DNA of 64,000 bases from Streptomyces aurantiacus (lineage in GTDB: Bacteria > Actinomycetota > Actinomycetes > Streptomycetales > Streptomycetaceae). The stretch spans positions 1 through 64,000 of the forward strand of contig NZ_LIPP01000036.1 of NCBI RefSeq assembly GCF_001418335.1. The letters run 5' to 3'. This document shows positions 41,576-49,466 of the stretch, piece after piece; position 1 is the first letter of the stretch, and each line of letters starts with the position of its first letter. The position numbers were made by a program, and so were the translations under genes. The notes under the pieces were generated by a model. That model was not told the origin of the DNA. It searched no databases and worked only from the letters and a program-made list of their open reading frames with translations.

Positions 41576-42310
41576 TCACCACGCGCTGAGCGCGGTGCCT
41601 GTCTCCTTGGCCAGCGTGTGCAGGAGCCGGTCCTGGAACGCCTCGTCGTGTGCGGCGGGATGCGGCTGCTGCCGCTGGCGGTGATACCAGTAGCCGCCGG
41701 TGGTCAGTGCCTGGGGATCGTCGCTGCTCGCCAGCCACTGCTGTGTCCGGTGGCCGAGTTCGAGATCGTCGGGTGCGCCGGGCCCACCCATCTTGGTGGG
41801 CACCCAGCCCGGATCCACGGCGTTGCTCAGCACGTCGGGGTACAGGCGGGCCATCGCGGTGGCGAGCGTGGTGACGAACAGCTTGCTGTCCGCGTACGAA
41901 CCTGGCTTCGTGTCGGCCGAGTCGATGCCCTCCAGTGAGGGGCGGCCGTCGAAGTGCGAGCCGCTGCTCAGGTACACCAGGCGGCGTGGGCGGCGCAGCA
42001 CTGCGGTGAGCAGGTAGGGCGCGACGACGTTGACCGGCATGACCGCCCGTCCGCTCCAGACGCCGGCGTTGTGGATGACCGCGTCGAGCGGTGGTCCGTC
42101 GTTCAGCTCGGTGGCGATGTGCCGTACGGCGTCGGGGTCGGTGAAGTCGGCGACGACGAGGTCCGCCCCGCGGCCGACGAGCGGGTCGAGGGCCCTGGCG
42201 CGCTGCGGGTTGCGGGCGTGGACCACGATGTCGTGCCCGGCGGACTGCAGTGCGTCCGCCGTGGCGTATCCGAGGCCGTCCGTGGAACCGGTGATCAGGA
42301 TCCGGCTCAT
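41576..42310 (-). CDS. short-chain dehydrogenase/reductase
   Basis: SDR of 244 residues. TGSTDGLG at 7-14, VIHNAGVW, LVYLSSGSHFDG and YADSK provide the cofactor loop and catalytic residues. It resembles the retinol dehydrogenase/WW-domain oxidoreductase-like bacterial SDRs. ATG 42310 has AGGA at a suitable distance; a longer frame upstream has no support. It is divergent from a zinc alcohol dehydrogenase gene. Confidence 0.88.
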   Translation of the reverse strand: MSRILITGSTDGLGYATADALQSAGHDIVVHARNPQRARALDPLVGRGADLVVADFTDPDAVRHIATELNDGPPLDAVIHNAGVWSGRAVMPVNVVAPYLLTAVLRRPRRLVYLSSGSHFDGRPSLEGIDSADTKPGSYADSKLFVTTLATAMARLYPDVLSNAVDPGWVPTKMGGPGAPDDLELGHRTQQWLASSDDPQALTTGGYWYHRQRQQPHPAAHDEAFQDRLLHTLAKETGTALSAW

Positions 42311-42651
42311 GATCGTCCTGTGTGCTGCACGGGAGGACTCCTTGGGGTGTTGTTGCCCGGAATTGCTGTGCTGAACGGCTTTCAGTGTGCCGGGAACCGG
42401 CGTGTGGGCGGGACAGCCCTTAGGGCCCTTCTGATGGATCTCCGCGGCATCGCGACGCCCGGCACCCTCCCCCAAGCTCTTCGAGCAGGGGCCCCACTCG
42501 CCGCACCACCGGCCGCGCCCCGGGCGGATTACGCCTATTCAGCGGGCTCGGCGGTCGGGGGCGCACAAGCCGAGGAAGCGGCGGCGATCTCGTGCCTTCC
42601 TGACACACGAACCGGCGCGAAGCGCCGGCACACCGAGTGAGGAGACCCACC
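42311..42651. other. divergent promoter region with two hairpins
   Basis: 341 bases between the SDR and alcohol dehydrogenase starts. It contains a Streptomyces-type intergenic palindrome at 42464-42496 and, nearer the dehydrogenase start, CCGGCGC/GCGCCGG with a three-base loop at 42612-42628. No coding signal is visible. Confidence 0.6.
42464..42496. repeat. Streptomyces-type dispersed intergenic palindrome
   Basis: CCCTCCCCCAAGCTC, TTC, GAGCAGGGGCCCC: a GC-rich hairpin with AAGCTC/GAGC at its heart. It resembles the short palindromic element (CCCCCAAGCTC...GAGC...GGGG) scattered between genes in many Streptomyces genomes. Only one copy was recognised in the window. Confidence 0.5.
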
Positions 42652-43674
42652 ATGCGTGGAGTAGTGATGCACACGGCCGGTGACGTCCGCGTGGAGGACC
42701 GCGACGATCCGAAGATCATCGAGCCGACCGACGCCGTCGTGAAGCTGACCGCGACCTGCATCTGCGGCTCGGACCTGTGGCCGTACCGCGGCATCGAGCC
42801 CGCCGACCACACCCTCATGGGGCACGAGTACGTGGGCGTGGTCGAGGAGGTCGGCTCCGCGGTGAAGACCGTCAAGCCCGGGGACTTCGTCGTCGGATCG
42901 TTCGTCATCTCCGACAACACCTGCGAGATCTGCCGGGCCGGGTTCCAGTCCAAATGCGTGCACGCCGAGTTCGTCCACGCGGGGATCGGCACCCAGGCCG
43001 AGAAGGCCCGTATCCCGCTGGCCGACGGCACCCTGGTGGCCACCCCGGGGCAGCCCGACCCCGAGCTGATCCCCGCCCTCCTCGCCGCATCCGACGTGCT
43101 CGGCACCGGCTGGTACGCCGCCGTCGCCGCAGAGGCCGGCCCCGGCAAGACCGTCGCGGTCGTCGGCGACGGCGCGGTCGGACTCATGGCCGTCCTCGCC
43201 GCCGAGCAACTGGGCGCCGAGCGGATCATCGCGATGTCCCGGCACCCCGAGCGGCAGAAGCTGGCCCGCTACTACGGCGCCACCGACATCGTCGAAGAGC
43301 GCGGCGAGGAAGGCGTCGCGAAGATCAAGGAACTCACGAACGGGCTCGGCGCGCACTCGGTCATCGAGGCGGTCGGCACCCAGGAGTCATTCATGCAGGC
43401 CGTCGGCGCCACCCGCGGCGGCGGACACCTGGGCTACGTGGGTGTGAACTACGACGTGACCGTCCCCGGAATCGAGCTGTTCTTCGCCGGCATCCACACC
43501 CTCGGCGGTCCGGCCCCGGTGCGCCGGTTCCTGCCCGAGCTGATCCAGCTCATCTGGGACCGCAGGATCGACCCCGGCAAGGTCTTCGACCTCACGCTCC
43601 CTCTGGAGCAGGCCCCCGAGGGTTACAAGGCCATGGACGAGCGCCGCGCCACCAAGGTGCTCCTCACCCTCTGA
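42652..43674 (+). CDS. zinc-dependent alcohol dehydrogenase
   Basis: MDR alcohol dehydrogenase of 340 residues. Catalytic zinc ligands are Cys in TCICGSD and His-Glu in GHEYVG. The structural zinc lobe reads DNTCEICRAGFQSKC, so the first of the four usual Cys is Asp. The nucleotide domain has AVVGDGAVGLMAVLAA. ATG 42652 follows GAGGAG at 8 bases. It belongs to the common actinobacterial ADH group that acts on simple alcohols or formaldehyde-like aldehydes; the substrate is not determined. It is divergent from an SDR gene and converges on the nucleotidyltransferase gene across a hairpin. Confidence 0.9.
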   Translation: MRGVVMHTAGDVRVEDRDDPKIIEPTDAVVKLTATCICGSDLWPYRGIEPADHTLMGHEYVGVVEEVGSAVKTVKPGDFVVGSFVISDNTCEICRAGFQSKCVHAEFVHAGIGTQAEKARIPLADGTLVATPGQPDPELIPALLAASDVLGTGWYAAVAAEAGPGKTVAVVGDGAVGLMAVLAAEQLGAERIIAMSRHPERQKLARYYGATDIVEERGEEGVAKIKELTNGLGAHSVIEAVGTQESFMQAVGATRGGGHLGYVGVNYDVTVPGIELFFAGIHTLGGPAPVRRFLPELIQLIWDRRIDPGKVFDLTLPLEQAPEGYKAMDERRATKVLLTL

Positions 43675-43703
43675 CGCACCGTGGCCCCCACACAGCCGCC
43701 CCT

Positions 43704-43744
43704 GGCCGGGCTCTGCCACTGCGCTTCAGCGGCAGGCCCGGCCG
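43704..43744. terminator. terminator between alcohol dehydrogenase and nucleotidyltransferase
   Basis: GGCCGGGC-T-CTGCC pairs with GGCAG-GCCCGGCC around a 13-base loop, with one bulged T. It lies 30 bases past the dehydrogenase stop and serves two converging genes. Confidence 0.65.
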
Positions 43745-43824
43745 GGGCCGGAGGCCGGATCGAACACAGCCCAGGGGAGTGTGCGCGGCGACAACCCCGT
43801 ACGAGTTCGTCGACGCCCGGAAAG

Positions 43825-44535
43825 TCACCCCGCGGCAGTGTTGGTGTTGTAGTTGACGATCTCCTCCACCATGAGAGCGACCGCACCGGTCAATGGGCTG
43901 TCCACCCCTTTGCTCACCACGTCGGGCAACCGGTGTGCCTCTGCCTCGGTGACCGCCACCATGCCCCAGAACGCGTTGAAGCCCGACGGATCCGCCGGCT
44001 TGTCGGCGGCTGCCCCGACCGTCAGGAGGCCGCCACTCTCGCTCACGGCCAGCGCGCCCATCTGCTGCAGGGTGTCAGGGTTCCGTTCCTCGGCGGCCAC
44101 CACGCTCCACCCCGACACCGCTGTGTGCCGTAGCGCGGCGAGCAGGCTGCCGACGCTGCCCGCACCGTTGACAACGATGTCAGGCAGTACGAGGGCTACC
44201 GGCCCCCGCGTCATCGGCAGGGCCGACCGAATCGCCCCGTCGAGACCCGGTTCGAACGACTCGTCCTGGTAGACGAAGACCATTTGAAAGGTCTCGGCAT
44301 AGCGCGCGAGATAACTCACCGTGTCCAGCTTGTGTGTCCCGAATACGACGACCACGCGTACGTCGAGTCCGCTTTTGGTCAGTTCGACGACGGCATCCAG
44401 ACTGCGGTCCAGCACAGTGACCCCGGGTGCCAGACAGTGCAGTTCCTTCGAGTAGGGAGCCCTGAAGCGCGTGCCGAATCCGGCGCAGGGCAAGATGATC
44501 GAAACATCGGGGACGGGCGCGGACGAACTATGCAT
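43825..44535 (-). CDS. sugar nucleotidyltransferase-like protein
   Basis: GT-A-fold protein of 236 residues. VSIILPCAGFGTRFRAPYSKELHCLAPG carries the G-x-G-T-R and Lys of sugar-1-phosphate nucleotidylyltransferases, and LVLPDIVVNG marks the metal-binding Asp. The last third (GFNAFWGMVAV) fits the sugar-binding part. It is divergent from a GT1 glycosyltransferase gene, so the pair may supply and transfer an activated sugar. The identity of the nucleotide or sugar cannot be judged. Its length is shorter than RmlA (about 290). Confidence 0.8.
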   Translation of the reverse strand: MHSSSAPVPDVSIILPCAGFGTRFRAPYSKELHCLAPGVTVLDRSLDAVVELTKSGLDVRVVVVFGTHKLDTVSYLARYAETFQMVFVYQDESFEPGLDGAIRSALPMTRGPVALVLPDIVVNGAGSVGSLLAALRHTAVSGWSVVAAEERNPDTLQQMGALAVSESGGLLTVGAAADKPADPSGFNAFWGMVAVTEAEAHRLPDVVSKGVDSPLTGAVALMVEEIVNYNTNTAAG

Positions 44536-44905
44536 TGAGTGGCTCTCAGGTTGTCTTGAGATCGAGGACCTTGCGCACTTCGCCGGGTACGGGCACGGGT
44601 ACGGGCACGCCCCAAGGCCGACACCGCACTGTCGGCTTCGGCCTGGAACGCACGCCGGCGCTCACCGTAGCCACCGAGGACGGTTCCACGCGAGAGGGCG
44701 AGGCGCTGGGGGCGAGGCACAACTCCCGTCCGACATCGCCCGGTTGCGCATACACTGCTGCCGCACACGCGCTACGAACAACGCACCGAACGACCAAACG
44801 CACCGAAGACCGAACGCGCCGAAGACCGAACGCACCGAACGCACCGCCGTCAACGAAGACGGCGGGCCGAAACGTATGGGAAGACAGAACGAAAGAGGAC
44901 GCGGA
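44536..44905. other. repeat-rich divergent region
   Basis: 370 bases between the nucleotidyltransferase and glycosyltransferase starts. GGGTACGGGCAC occurs twice in tandem at 44585-44608. CGAACGCACCGAAGACC-like units recur at about 44774-44856. No coding signal was accepted. The repeats are probably slippage products in the leader of the glycosyltransferase gene. Confidence 0.6.
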
Positions 44906-46111
44906 ATGCGGGTGCTGTTGTCCACATACGGGACGCGTGGCGATGTCGAACCGCTGGTGGCACTCACGGTGCGGCTACAGGAACTCGGCGTGGAGGTGCG
45001 GATGTGCGCCCCGCCGGACGAGGAGTTTGCCGAGCGGCTGGCAGGACTCGGGGTGGACCTGGTGCCGGTCGGGCCACCGGTACGGGCGTTGATGCGCGGC
45101 GCGAGCCTGCCGTCGGCGGCGGAACTGTCCCGGTACCGGACCGAGATGGTCGAGGCACAATTCGGCATCTTTCCCGCGGCGGCCGACGGGTGTGACGCGC
45201 TCGTGGCGGCCGGCCTGGCGCAGATCGCGGCGCGGTCCGTGGCCGAGGCTGCGGGCATCCGCTACGTGTACGTGAGTTACGCGGCGAACAGCCTGCCGTC
45301 ACCGCACCATGCGCCCCCACCACGGCCGGGCTGGCCGGAGCCGGAGGCGAACGACAACCGGACGTTGTGGGAGCTGGACGCCCATCAAGCGAATGCGCAG
45401 TTCAGCGAGACGCTCAACGGCCACCGGGCAGCGATCGGCCTGCCACCCGTGGACAACGTCCGCGACCACGTCCTCACCGACCGGCCGTGGCTGGCGGCGG
45501 ACCCGGTCCTGGGACCTTGGCGACAGACCCCCGGCCTTCACGTGACACAGACGGGTGCGTGGAGCCTGGCGGACGAACGCCCGCTCCCCGCGGATCTGGT
45601 GTCGTTCCTGGAGGCGGGCACGCCGCCGGTCTACGTGGGCTTCGGCAGCCTGCGCCCGTCGCCGGGCATCGTCGAAAGGGCCATCGAGGCGCTCCGCACA
45701 CAGGGGCACCGCGTACTCGTCTCCCGGGGCTGGGCGGATCTGAACCCGGTCGACGACCGGGACGACTGCTTCGCCATCGGCGAGGTCAGTCATCAGCGCC
45801 TGTTCGGCAGGGTGGCCGCAGTGGTGCACCACGGCGGCGCGGGCACGACGGTGACGGCAGCCCGGGCGGGCGTGCCGCAAGTGGTGGTGCCTCTTCAACT
45901 GGCGGACAACCCGTACTGGGCCGGCCGGGTGGCAGACCTGGACATCGGTGCGGCACTCGACGGTCCGACTCTGACCACCGAGTCCCTGGACGTCGCGTTC
46001 AAGACGGCCCTGTCGCCCGAGACCCGGACGCGGGCAAAGGATGTGGGCAGCAGGATCCGTACCGACGGAGCGGCGGTGGCCGCGAGCCTGCTGCGCGACG
46101 CCCTCCGGTAA
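44906..46111 (+). CDS. GT1-family glycosyltransferase (GT-B fold)
   Basis: UDP- or dTDP-sugar-dependent glycosyltransferase of 401 residues. MRVLLSTYGTRGDVEPLVALTVRL is the acceptor-domain opening of the glycopeptide/macrolide-type GT1 enzymes. VAAVVHHGGAGTTVTAARAGVPQVVVPL with NPYWAGRV is the donor-binding signature. ATG 44906 follows GAGGAC. Such enzymes glycosylate small hydrophobic natural products, and some inactivate antibiotics. No aglycone biosynthesis genes are nearby, so detoxification or a tailoring role for a compound made elsewhere is possible. Confidence 0.9.
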   Translation: MRVLLSTYGTRGDVEPLVALTVRLQELGVEVRMCAPPDEEFAERLAGLGVDLVPVGPPVRALMRGASLPSAAELSRYRTEMVEAQFGIFPAAADGCDALVAAGLAQIAARSVAEAAGIRYVYVSYAANSLPSPHHAPPPRPGWPEPEANDNRTLWELDAHQANAQFSETLNGHRAAIGLPPVDNVRDHVLTDRPWLAADPVLGPWRQTPGLHVTQTGAWSLADERPLPADLVSFLEAGTPPVYVGFGSLRPSPGIVERAIEALRTQGHRVLVSRGWADLNPVDDRDDCFAIGEVSHQRLFGRVAAVVHHGGAGTTVTAARAGVPQVVVPLQLADNPYWAGRVADLDIGAALDGPTLTTESLDVAFKTALSPETRTRAKDVGSRIRTDGAAVAASLLRDALR

Positions 46112-46176
46112 GCATGGCGGATGGGCTGATCGCCCTGTGACCGACGCCGTAACCGACACTGCTAGCGTTCGGGCGC

Positions 46177-46563
46177 ATGGAAGACGGCGTGTACGTGGGC
46201 AACGCAGGCAAGGACGCGGCGCTGGACCGGGGATGGCTGCTCGGGCACTTCAAGGAGCCCGGCGGTCCTCGCCACAGCCAGGCCGTGGAGGTCAAATGGG
46301 GCGTCCACCCACGTGGCGAACAGCGGGCGCAGTGGGTGAAGGGCGAAGTGCGTACAGCCCTCCTGGTTCTCATCACAGGTCGCTTCCGTATGGAGTTCCC
46401 CGGTCGTAGCGTGCTGTTGGAAGAACAAGGCGACTACGTCGTCTGGGGCCAGGGAGTGGATCACTCCTGGGTCGCGGAGGACGAGTCGGTGGTACTGACC
46501 GTGCGATGGCCTTCTGTCGCTGGATACGCCGTACCACAGGACGAAGAGCGAGCGGGTTCGTAG
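46177..46563 (+). CDS. cupin-domain protein
   Basis: Single-domain protein of 128 residues with a predicted double-stranded beta helix. The pattern GHFKEPGGPRHSQAVEVKWGVHP, LLVLITGRFRMEFPGR, VLLEEQGDYVVWGQGVDHSW matches a cupin, with His residues in the two motifs. It is 65 bases after the glycosyltransferase gene on the same strand, possibly co-transcribed. Similar proteins have been labelled signal peptidase I in Streptomyces annotations, but no signal-peptidase catalytic site is visible. The ligand is unknown. Confidence 0.75.
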   Translation: MEDGVYVGNAGKDAALDRGWLLGHFKEPGGPRHSQAVEVKWGVHPRGEQRAQWVKGEVRTALLVLITGRFRMEFPGRSVLLEEQGDYVVWGQGVDHSWVAEDESVVLTVRWPSVAGYAVPQDEERAGS

Positions 46564-46624
46564 AGCCGATTGCGGCCTCGCCCACACATGACGGACACAC
46601 AGACCCCCACGCACACGAAGGGCC

Positions 46625-46659
46625 CCGCGGTCACCCGGTCGACTCCCGGATGACCGCGG
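46625..46659. terminator. terminator after the cupin gene
   Basis: CCGCGGTCA (46625-46633) and TGACCGCGG (46651-46659) pair around a 17-base loop, between the converging cupin and small secreted-protein genes. Confidence 0.6.
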
Positions 46660-46801
46660 AACCTCATGCATGACCGCGCCCTCCCGGTGTTCGCGGGAGG
46701 ACCGGCGCTCAAGTGACCACAGCCGTGGGACCACGTCGTGCGATACGAGCCCACGCGCCCCGAGGCTCGGACGGTCGCGGAGTACCAGGGCTCATGCCAC
46801 G

Positions 46802-47026
46802 TCAGAACGAGGAGCGGCCCTCTTGGCCATCGCCCTTCCAGTGGCCCTCCGCGCAGCCGGCGCCGTAGGAGGCGTGGCCGTCGCCCGCGTTCGCGAACTC
46901 GCCGCAAATCCGGAAGTCGCCCTCGCTGCGGTGCTCGTCGTGGTCGTCGGCGAGGGCCGAGCCGGCGCTGCCCAGGATCGCGGTGACGGCGAAGGCGCCG
47001 GCGGCAAGGATGGTACGCACACGCAT
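46802..47026 (-). CDS. small secreted protein
   Basis: Exported polypeptide of 74 residues. ATG 47026 follows GGGAGC. The signal peptide, MRVRTILAAGAFAVTAILGSAGSALA with its usual cut after ALA, leaves about 48 residues: an Asp/His/Glu-rich start (DDHDEHRSEGD), two Cys spaced 20 residues apart, and a Gly/Ser-rich end. The two Cys may form a disulfide. It is not long enough, and lacks the hydrophobic repeat, to be a chaplin. The function is not recognised. Confidence 0.7.
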   Translation of the reverse strand: MRVRTILAAGAFAVTAILGSAGSALADDHDEHRSEGDFRICGEFANAGDGHASYGAGCAEGHWKGDGQEGRSSF

Positions 47027-47258
47027 GGTTGCTCCCGATGGAGAGGTGATGGACACATGAGCGGGAGATCCGGTGCGCGGATGCGCACCCTCACCGCCCT
47101 TGCGCCCAGCATCACGGCGGGACGTGCCGTCGGCGAGCATTCATCACCCAAACGTGGGCGCCGCGCAGGACGCCCTCCCGCAGCAGGACGCCCTCCGCAG
47201 ACGGCCAGTGATGGTCGCGGACTGATCGCCGGGTTGTGCAGCTGATCATGTGCACCGG

Positions 47259-47762
47259 TCAGGGCGTCGGAGCCTGCCGCGTGCGCTCCTGGTGGCGACG
47301 GGCCTTCAGACGATTGCCGCAGGTCTTCATCGAGCACCAGCGGGCGGTGTTCGCACGGCTGCGGTCGAGGAGGAAGAGGCGGCACTCGTCGTTGCCGCAG
47401 GGACGCAGTCGTCCGGGCCTGCGTTCCCGGACGTCGTACCAGGCGAGCACCAACTCCACCGCGAGCATCCGCTCGGGTGGCACCTGGAGACGCCACCGTA
47501 GGCCCGACTCGCCGACCTCGGGAAGCCGGCAGACGCCGGAAAGCATCTGTTGCAGCTCCGCCTCGGGCACGGGGCCGAGCGTGGCGGTCCGGAGGACATC
47601 CCGCGCCGTCCGCAGCCAGTCGATCGCCGGCGCGTCGTCGGGGCCGCCATGCTCCTGAGCCCACCGCCGCAGCTCGGCCTCGTCGGCCCACAGATCCTGT
47701 GACCGGCCGTCCACCACCGGGGTGCTGTTCAGCGCCTCAAGCAGCGCGCGTTCATCGATCAT
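47259..47762 (-). CDS. CGNR zinc-finger regulator (ABATE-domain protein)
   Basis: Protein of 167 residues. The first 120 are helical and match the ABATE (DUF1470-like) domain. The C-terminus carries a zinc finger, CGNDECRLFLLDRSRANTARWCSMKTCGNRLKARR, with four Cys and the eponymous CGNR. Such proteins are thought to be stress-linked transcription regulators. GGGAGGTGG precedes the ATG. It is divergent from a dehalogenase-like hydrolase gene, with two AGGTnACC palindromes between. Confidence 0.88.
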   Translation of the reverse strand: MIDERALLEALNSTPVVDGRSQDLWADEAELRRWAQEHGGPDDAPAIDWLRTARDVLRTATLGPVPEAELQQMLSGVCRLPEVGESGLRWRLQVPPERMLAVELVLAWYDVRERRPGRLRPCGNDECRLFLLDRSRANTARWCSMKTCGNRLKARRHQERTRQAPTP

Positions 47763-47800
47763 GTCCGCCCACCTCCCCCTGTCTAACCCCGTTCATGGCC

Positions 47801-47847
47801 TTGACAGGTTACCTCGACATCCGGTCCACTGAGGGCGCAGGTAACCA
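47801..47847. promoter_or_regulatory. promoter and twin AGGTnACC sites between CGNR and hydrolase genes
   Basis: AGGTTACCT (47806-47814) is a 9-bp palindrome around its central T, and AGGTAACCA (47839-47847) is a near copy 33 bases away, about three helical turns. TTGACA at 47801-47806 is a -35 box for the hydrolase; the -10 is weak (TCCACT). The facing CGNR protein is the natural candidate binder. Confidence 0.5.
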
Positions 47848-47872
47848 TCAAAGCGGATTGAGAGGGTTAGAT

Positions 47873-48754
47873 ATGACTGAGATTCGCCATCAGTACGCCA
47901 CCGTGCGCGGACACCGCGTCTTCTACCGGGAGGCCGGACCCGGCGACGCGCCGACTCTGGTACTCCTGCACGGATTCCCCACCAGCTCGCGCATGTTCCG
48001 CCGATTGATCCCGGAGCTGGCCGACCGGTTCCACGTCATCGCCCCCGACCACCTCGGCTTCGGCCACTCCGACACCCCGTCCGCCGACACGTTCCCGTAC
48101 ACGTTCGACGCACTCACCGACATCACCGAGGAACTCCTGGCCGGGCTCGGTGTCACCGACTACGCCATCTACGTACAGGACTACGGCGCGCCCATCGGGT
48201 GGCGGCTCGCGCTGCGCAACCCGCAGTCGATCACCGCGGTGATCACCCAGAACGGCAACGCCTACGAGGACGGCTTCGTCCCCGAGTTCTGGGCGCCCGT
48301 GTGGGCCTACGCGAAGGACCCGGGGCCCGGGACGGAACCGGCGGTCCGCGGCGCCCTCGATCTGGACGCCGTCCGCTGGCAGTACCTCCACGGGGTGGAC
48401 CGCCCCGAACTGGTCGACCCCGACACCTGGACGGCCGACCACCGCGACATCAGCCGCCCCGGCAACGACCTCGTACAACTCGCTCTCTTCCGCGACTACG
48501 CCACCAACCCGCCCCTCTACCCGCAGGTGCACGCGTACTTCCGCGAGAGTCGCGTCCCGCTCCTGGCGGTATGGGGAGCCGAGGACCAGATCTTCGGCCC
48601 CGACGGCGCCCGCGCCTTCGCGCGGGACCTGCCGGGCGCCGAGATCCACCTGGTGCCCGGAGGCGGCCACTTCCTGCTCGAAAGCCACCTGGACGGCACG
48701 GCCGGCCACATCCGGGACTTCCTGACCCGTACATTGTCGGCGACTCGGGTATGA
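47873..48754 (+). CDS. alpha/beta hydrolase, haloalkane dehalogenase/epoxide hydrolase type
   Basis: Hydrolase of 293 residues. HGFPTSSRMFR gives the oxyanion segment, Asp103 in IYVQDYGAPIGW is the nucleophile, and GGHFLLESH supplies the catalytic His. The QDYGAP nucleophile elbow is common in dehalogenase-like proteins annotated in Streptomyces. No ribosome site beyond GAGAGGG is visible at some distance. It is divergent from the CGNR regulator gene and is followed after 66 bases by a second hydrolase gene on the same strand. The substrate is unknown. Confidence 0.88.
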   Translation: MTEIRHQYATVRGHRVFYREAGPGDAPTLVLLHGFPTSSRMFRRLIPELADRFHVIAPDHLGFGHSDTPSADTFPYTFDALTDITEELLAGLGVTDYAIYVQDYGAPIGWRLALRNPQSITAVITQNGNAYEDGFVPEFWAPVWAYAKDPGPGTEPAVRGALDLDAVRWQYLHGVDRPELVDPDTWTADHRDISRPGNDLVQLALFRDYATNPPLYPQVHAYFRESRVPLLAVWGAEDQIFGPDGARAFARDLPGAEIHLVPGGGHFLLESHLDGTAGHIRDFLTRTLSATRV

Positions 48755-48820
48755 CAGGCAGAGTCGGTCGGCGGAGGTTTCCACGGAGTGTGGGGGCCAC
48801 GACAGGAAAGGCGGTGTGCG

Positions 48821-49375
48821 ATGGCCGCGTACGTCATCCTCCCCGGAATTGACGGTTCCGATGAAAAGCATTGGCAGAGCTTGTGGGAGAACGAGTGGGG
48901 AGCCTCAGCGGTCCGGATCGCGCCGGCCTCGTGGAGCAGGCCGGACCTGAGTGACTGGGTCGCCGCGGTCCAGGCTGCCTATGAGGTGGCTTCCGAGCGC
49001 GACGGCCAGGACGACCAGGTGGTGTTGGTGGCGCACAGCCTCGGCTGCTGGGCAGCCGCTCAGTGGCTGGAGCGGGTGCGGCCCGACGGGGTCACCGCGT
49101 TCCTGGTGGCACCGCCCAACCCCCAGGGACCGGCGTTCCCACGTGCGGCCGCGTCGACGTTCCTCGGCGTGTCCGCCCGCCCTTTGCCGTGCCCGAGCCT
49201 GATGGTGGCCAGCGACGACGACCCCTATTGCGACCCGACGGCCTCGGCCTCGTTCGCGCAGGGGTGGCAGGCGCAACCGTCTTTCGTCGGAAGCCACGGA
49301 CACATCAATTCCGACAGCGGCCTCGGCGACTGGCAGGCCGGCCGGGAATTCCTGCGCACGCTCGTCGACCGCTGA
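48821..49375 (+). CDS. RBBP9/YdeN-family alpha/beta hydrolase
   Basis: Serine hydrolase of 184 residues. The opening AAYVILPGIDGSDEKHWQSLWE is characteristic of YdeN/RBBP9 proteins. The nucleophile Ser lies in VLVAHSLGCWAA, an Asp in SDDDPYC and His in GSHGHINSDSGLGDW. ATG 48821 follows AGGAAAGG. It is probably in one transcript with the preceding hydrolase gene. The family has serine esterase-type activity with no settled substrate. Confidence 0.9.
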   Translation: MAAYVILPGIDGSDEKHWQSLWENEWGASAVRIAPASWSRPDLSDWVAAVQAAYEVASERDGQDDQVVLVAHSLGCWAAAQWLERVRPDGVTAFLVAPPNPQGPAFPRAAASTFLGVSARPLPCPSLMVASDDDPYCDPTASASFAQGWQAQPSFVGSHGHINSDSGLGDWQAGREFLRTLVDR

Positions 49376-49444
49376 GATGTCCCAGCCCCGGCACCAGCCC
49401 CGGCCCCAGTTCAATTCAAGTGTTCAGCTCACGTGTGTGTCCAG

Positions 49445-49466
49445 TTCAGAAGTTCAGAAGTTCAGA
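49445..49466. repeat. TTCAGAAG tandem repeat at a gene end
   Basis: TTCAGAAG occurs at 49445 and 49453 and again partly at 49461, overlapping the stop codon of the next, leftward gene. Related GTTCA units lie just before it. Confidence 0.7.

Noticed and set aside
46177-46563. Signal peptidase I annotation for the cupin protein
   Set aside because: No membrane anchor and no Ser/Lys catalytic pair; the beta-helix pattern fits a cupin.
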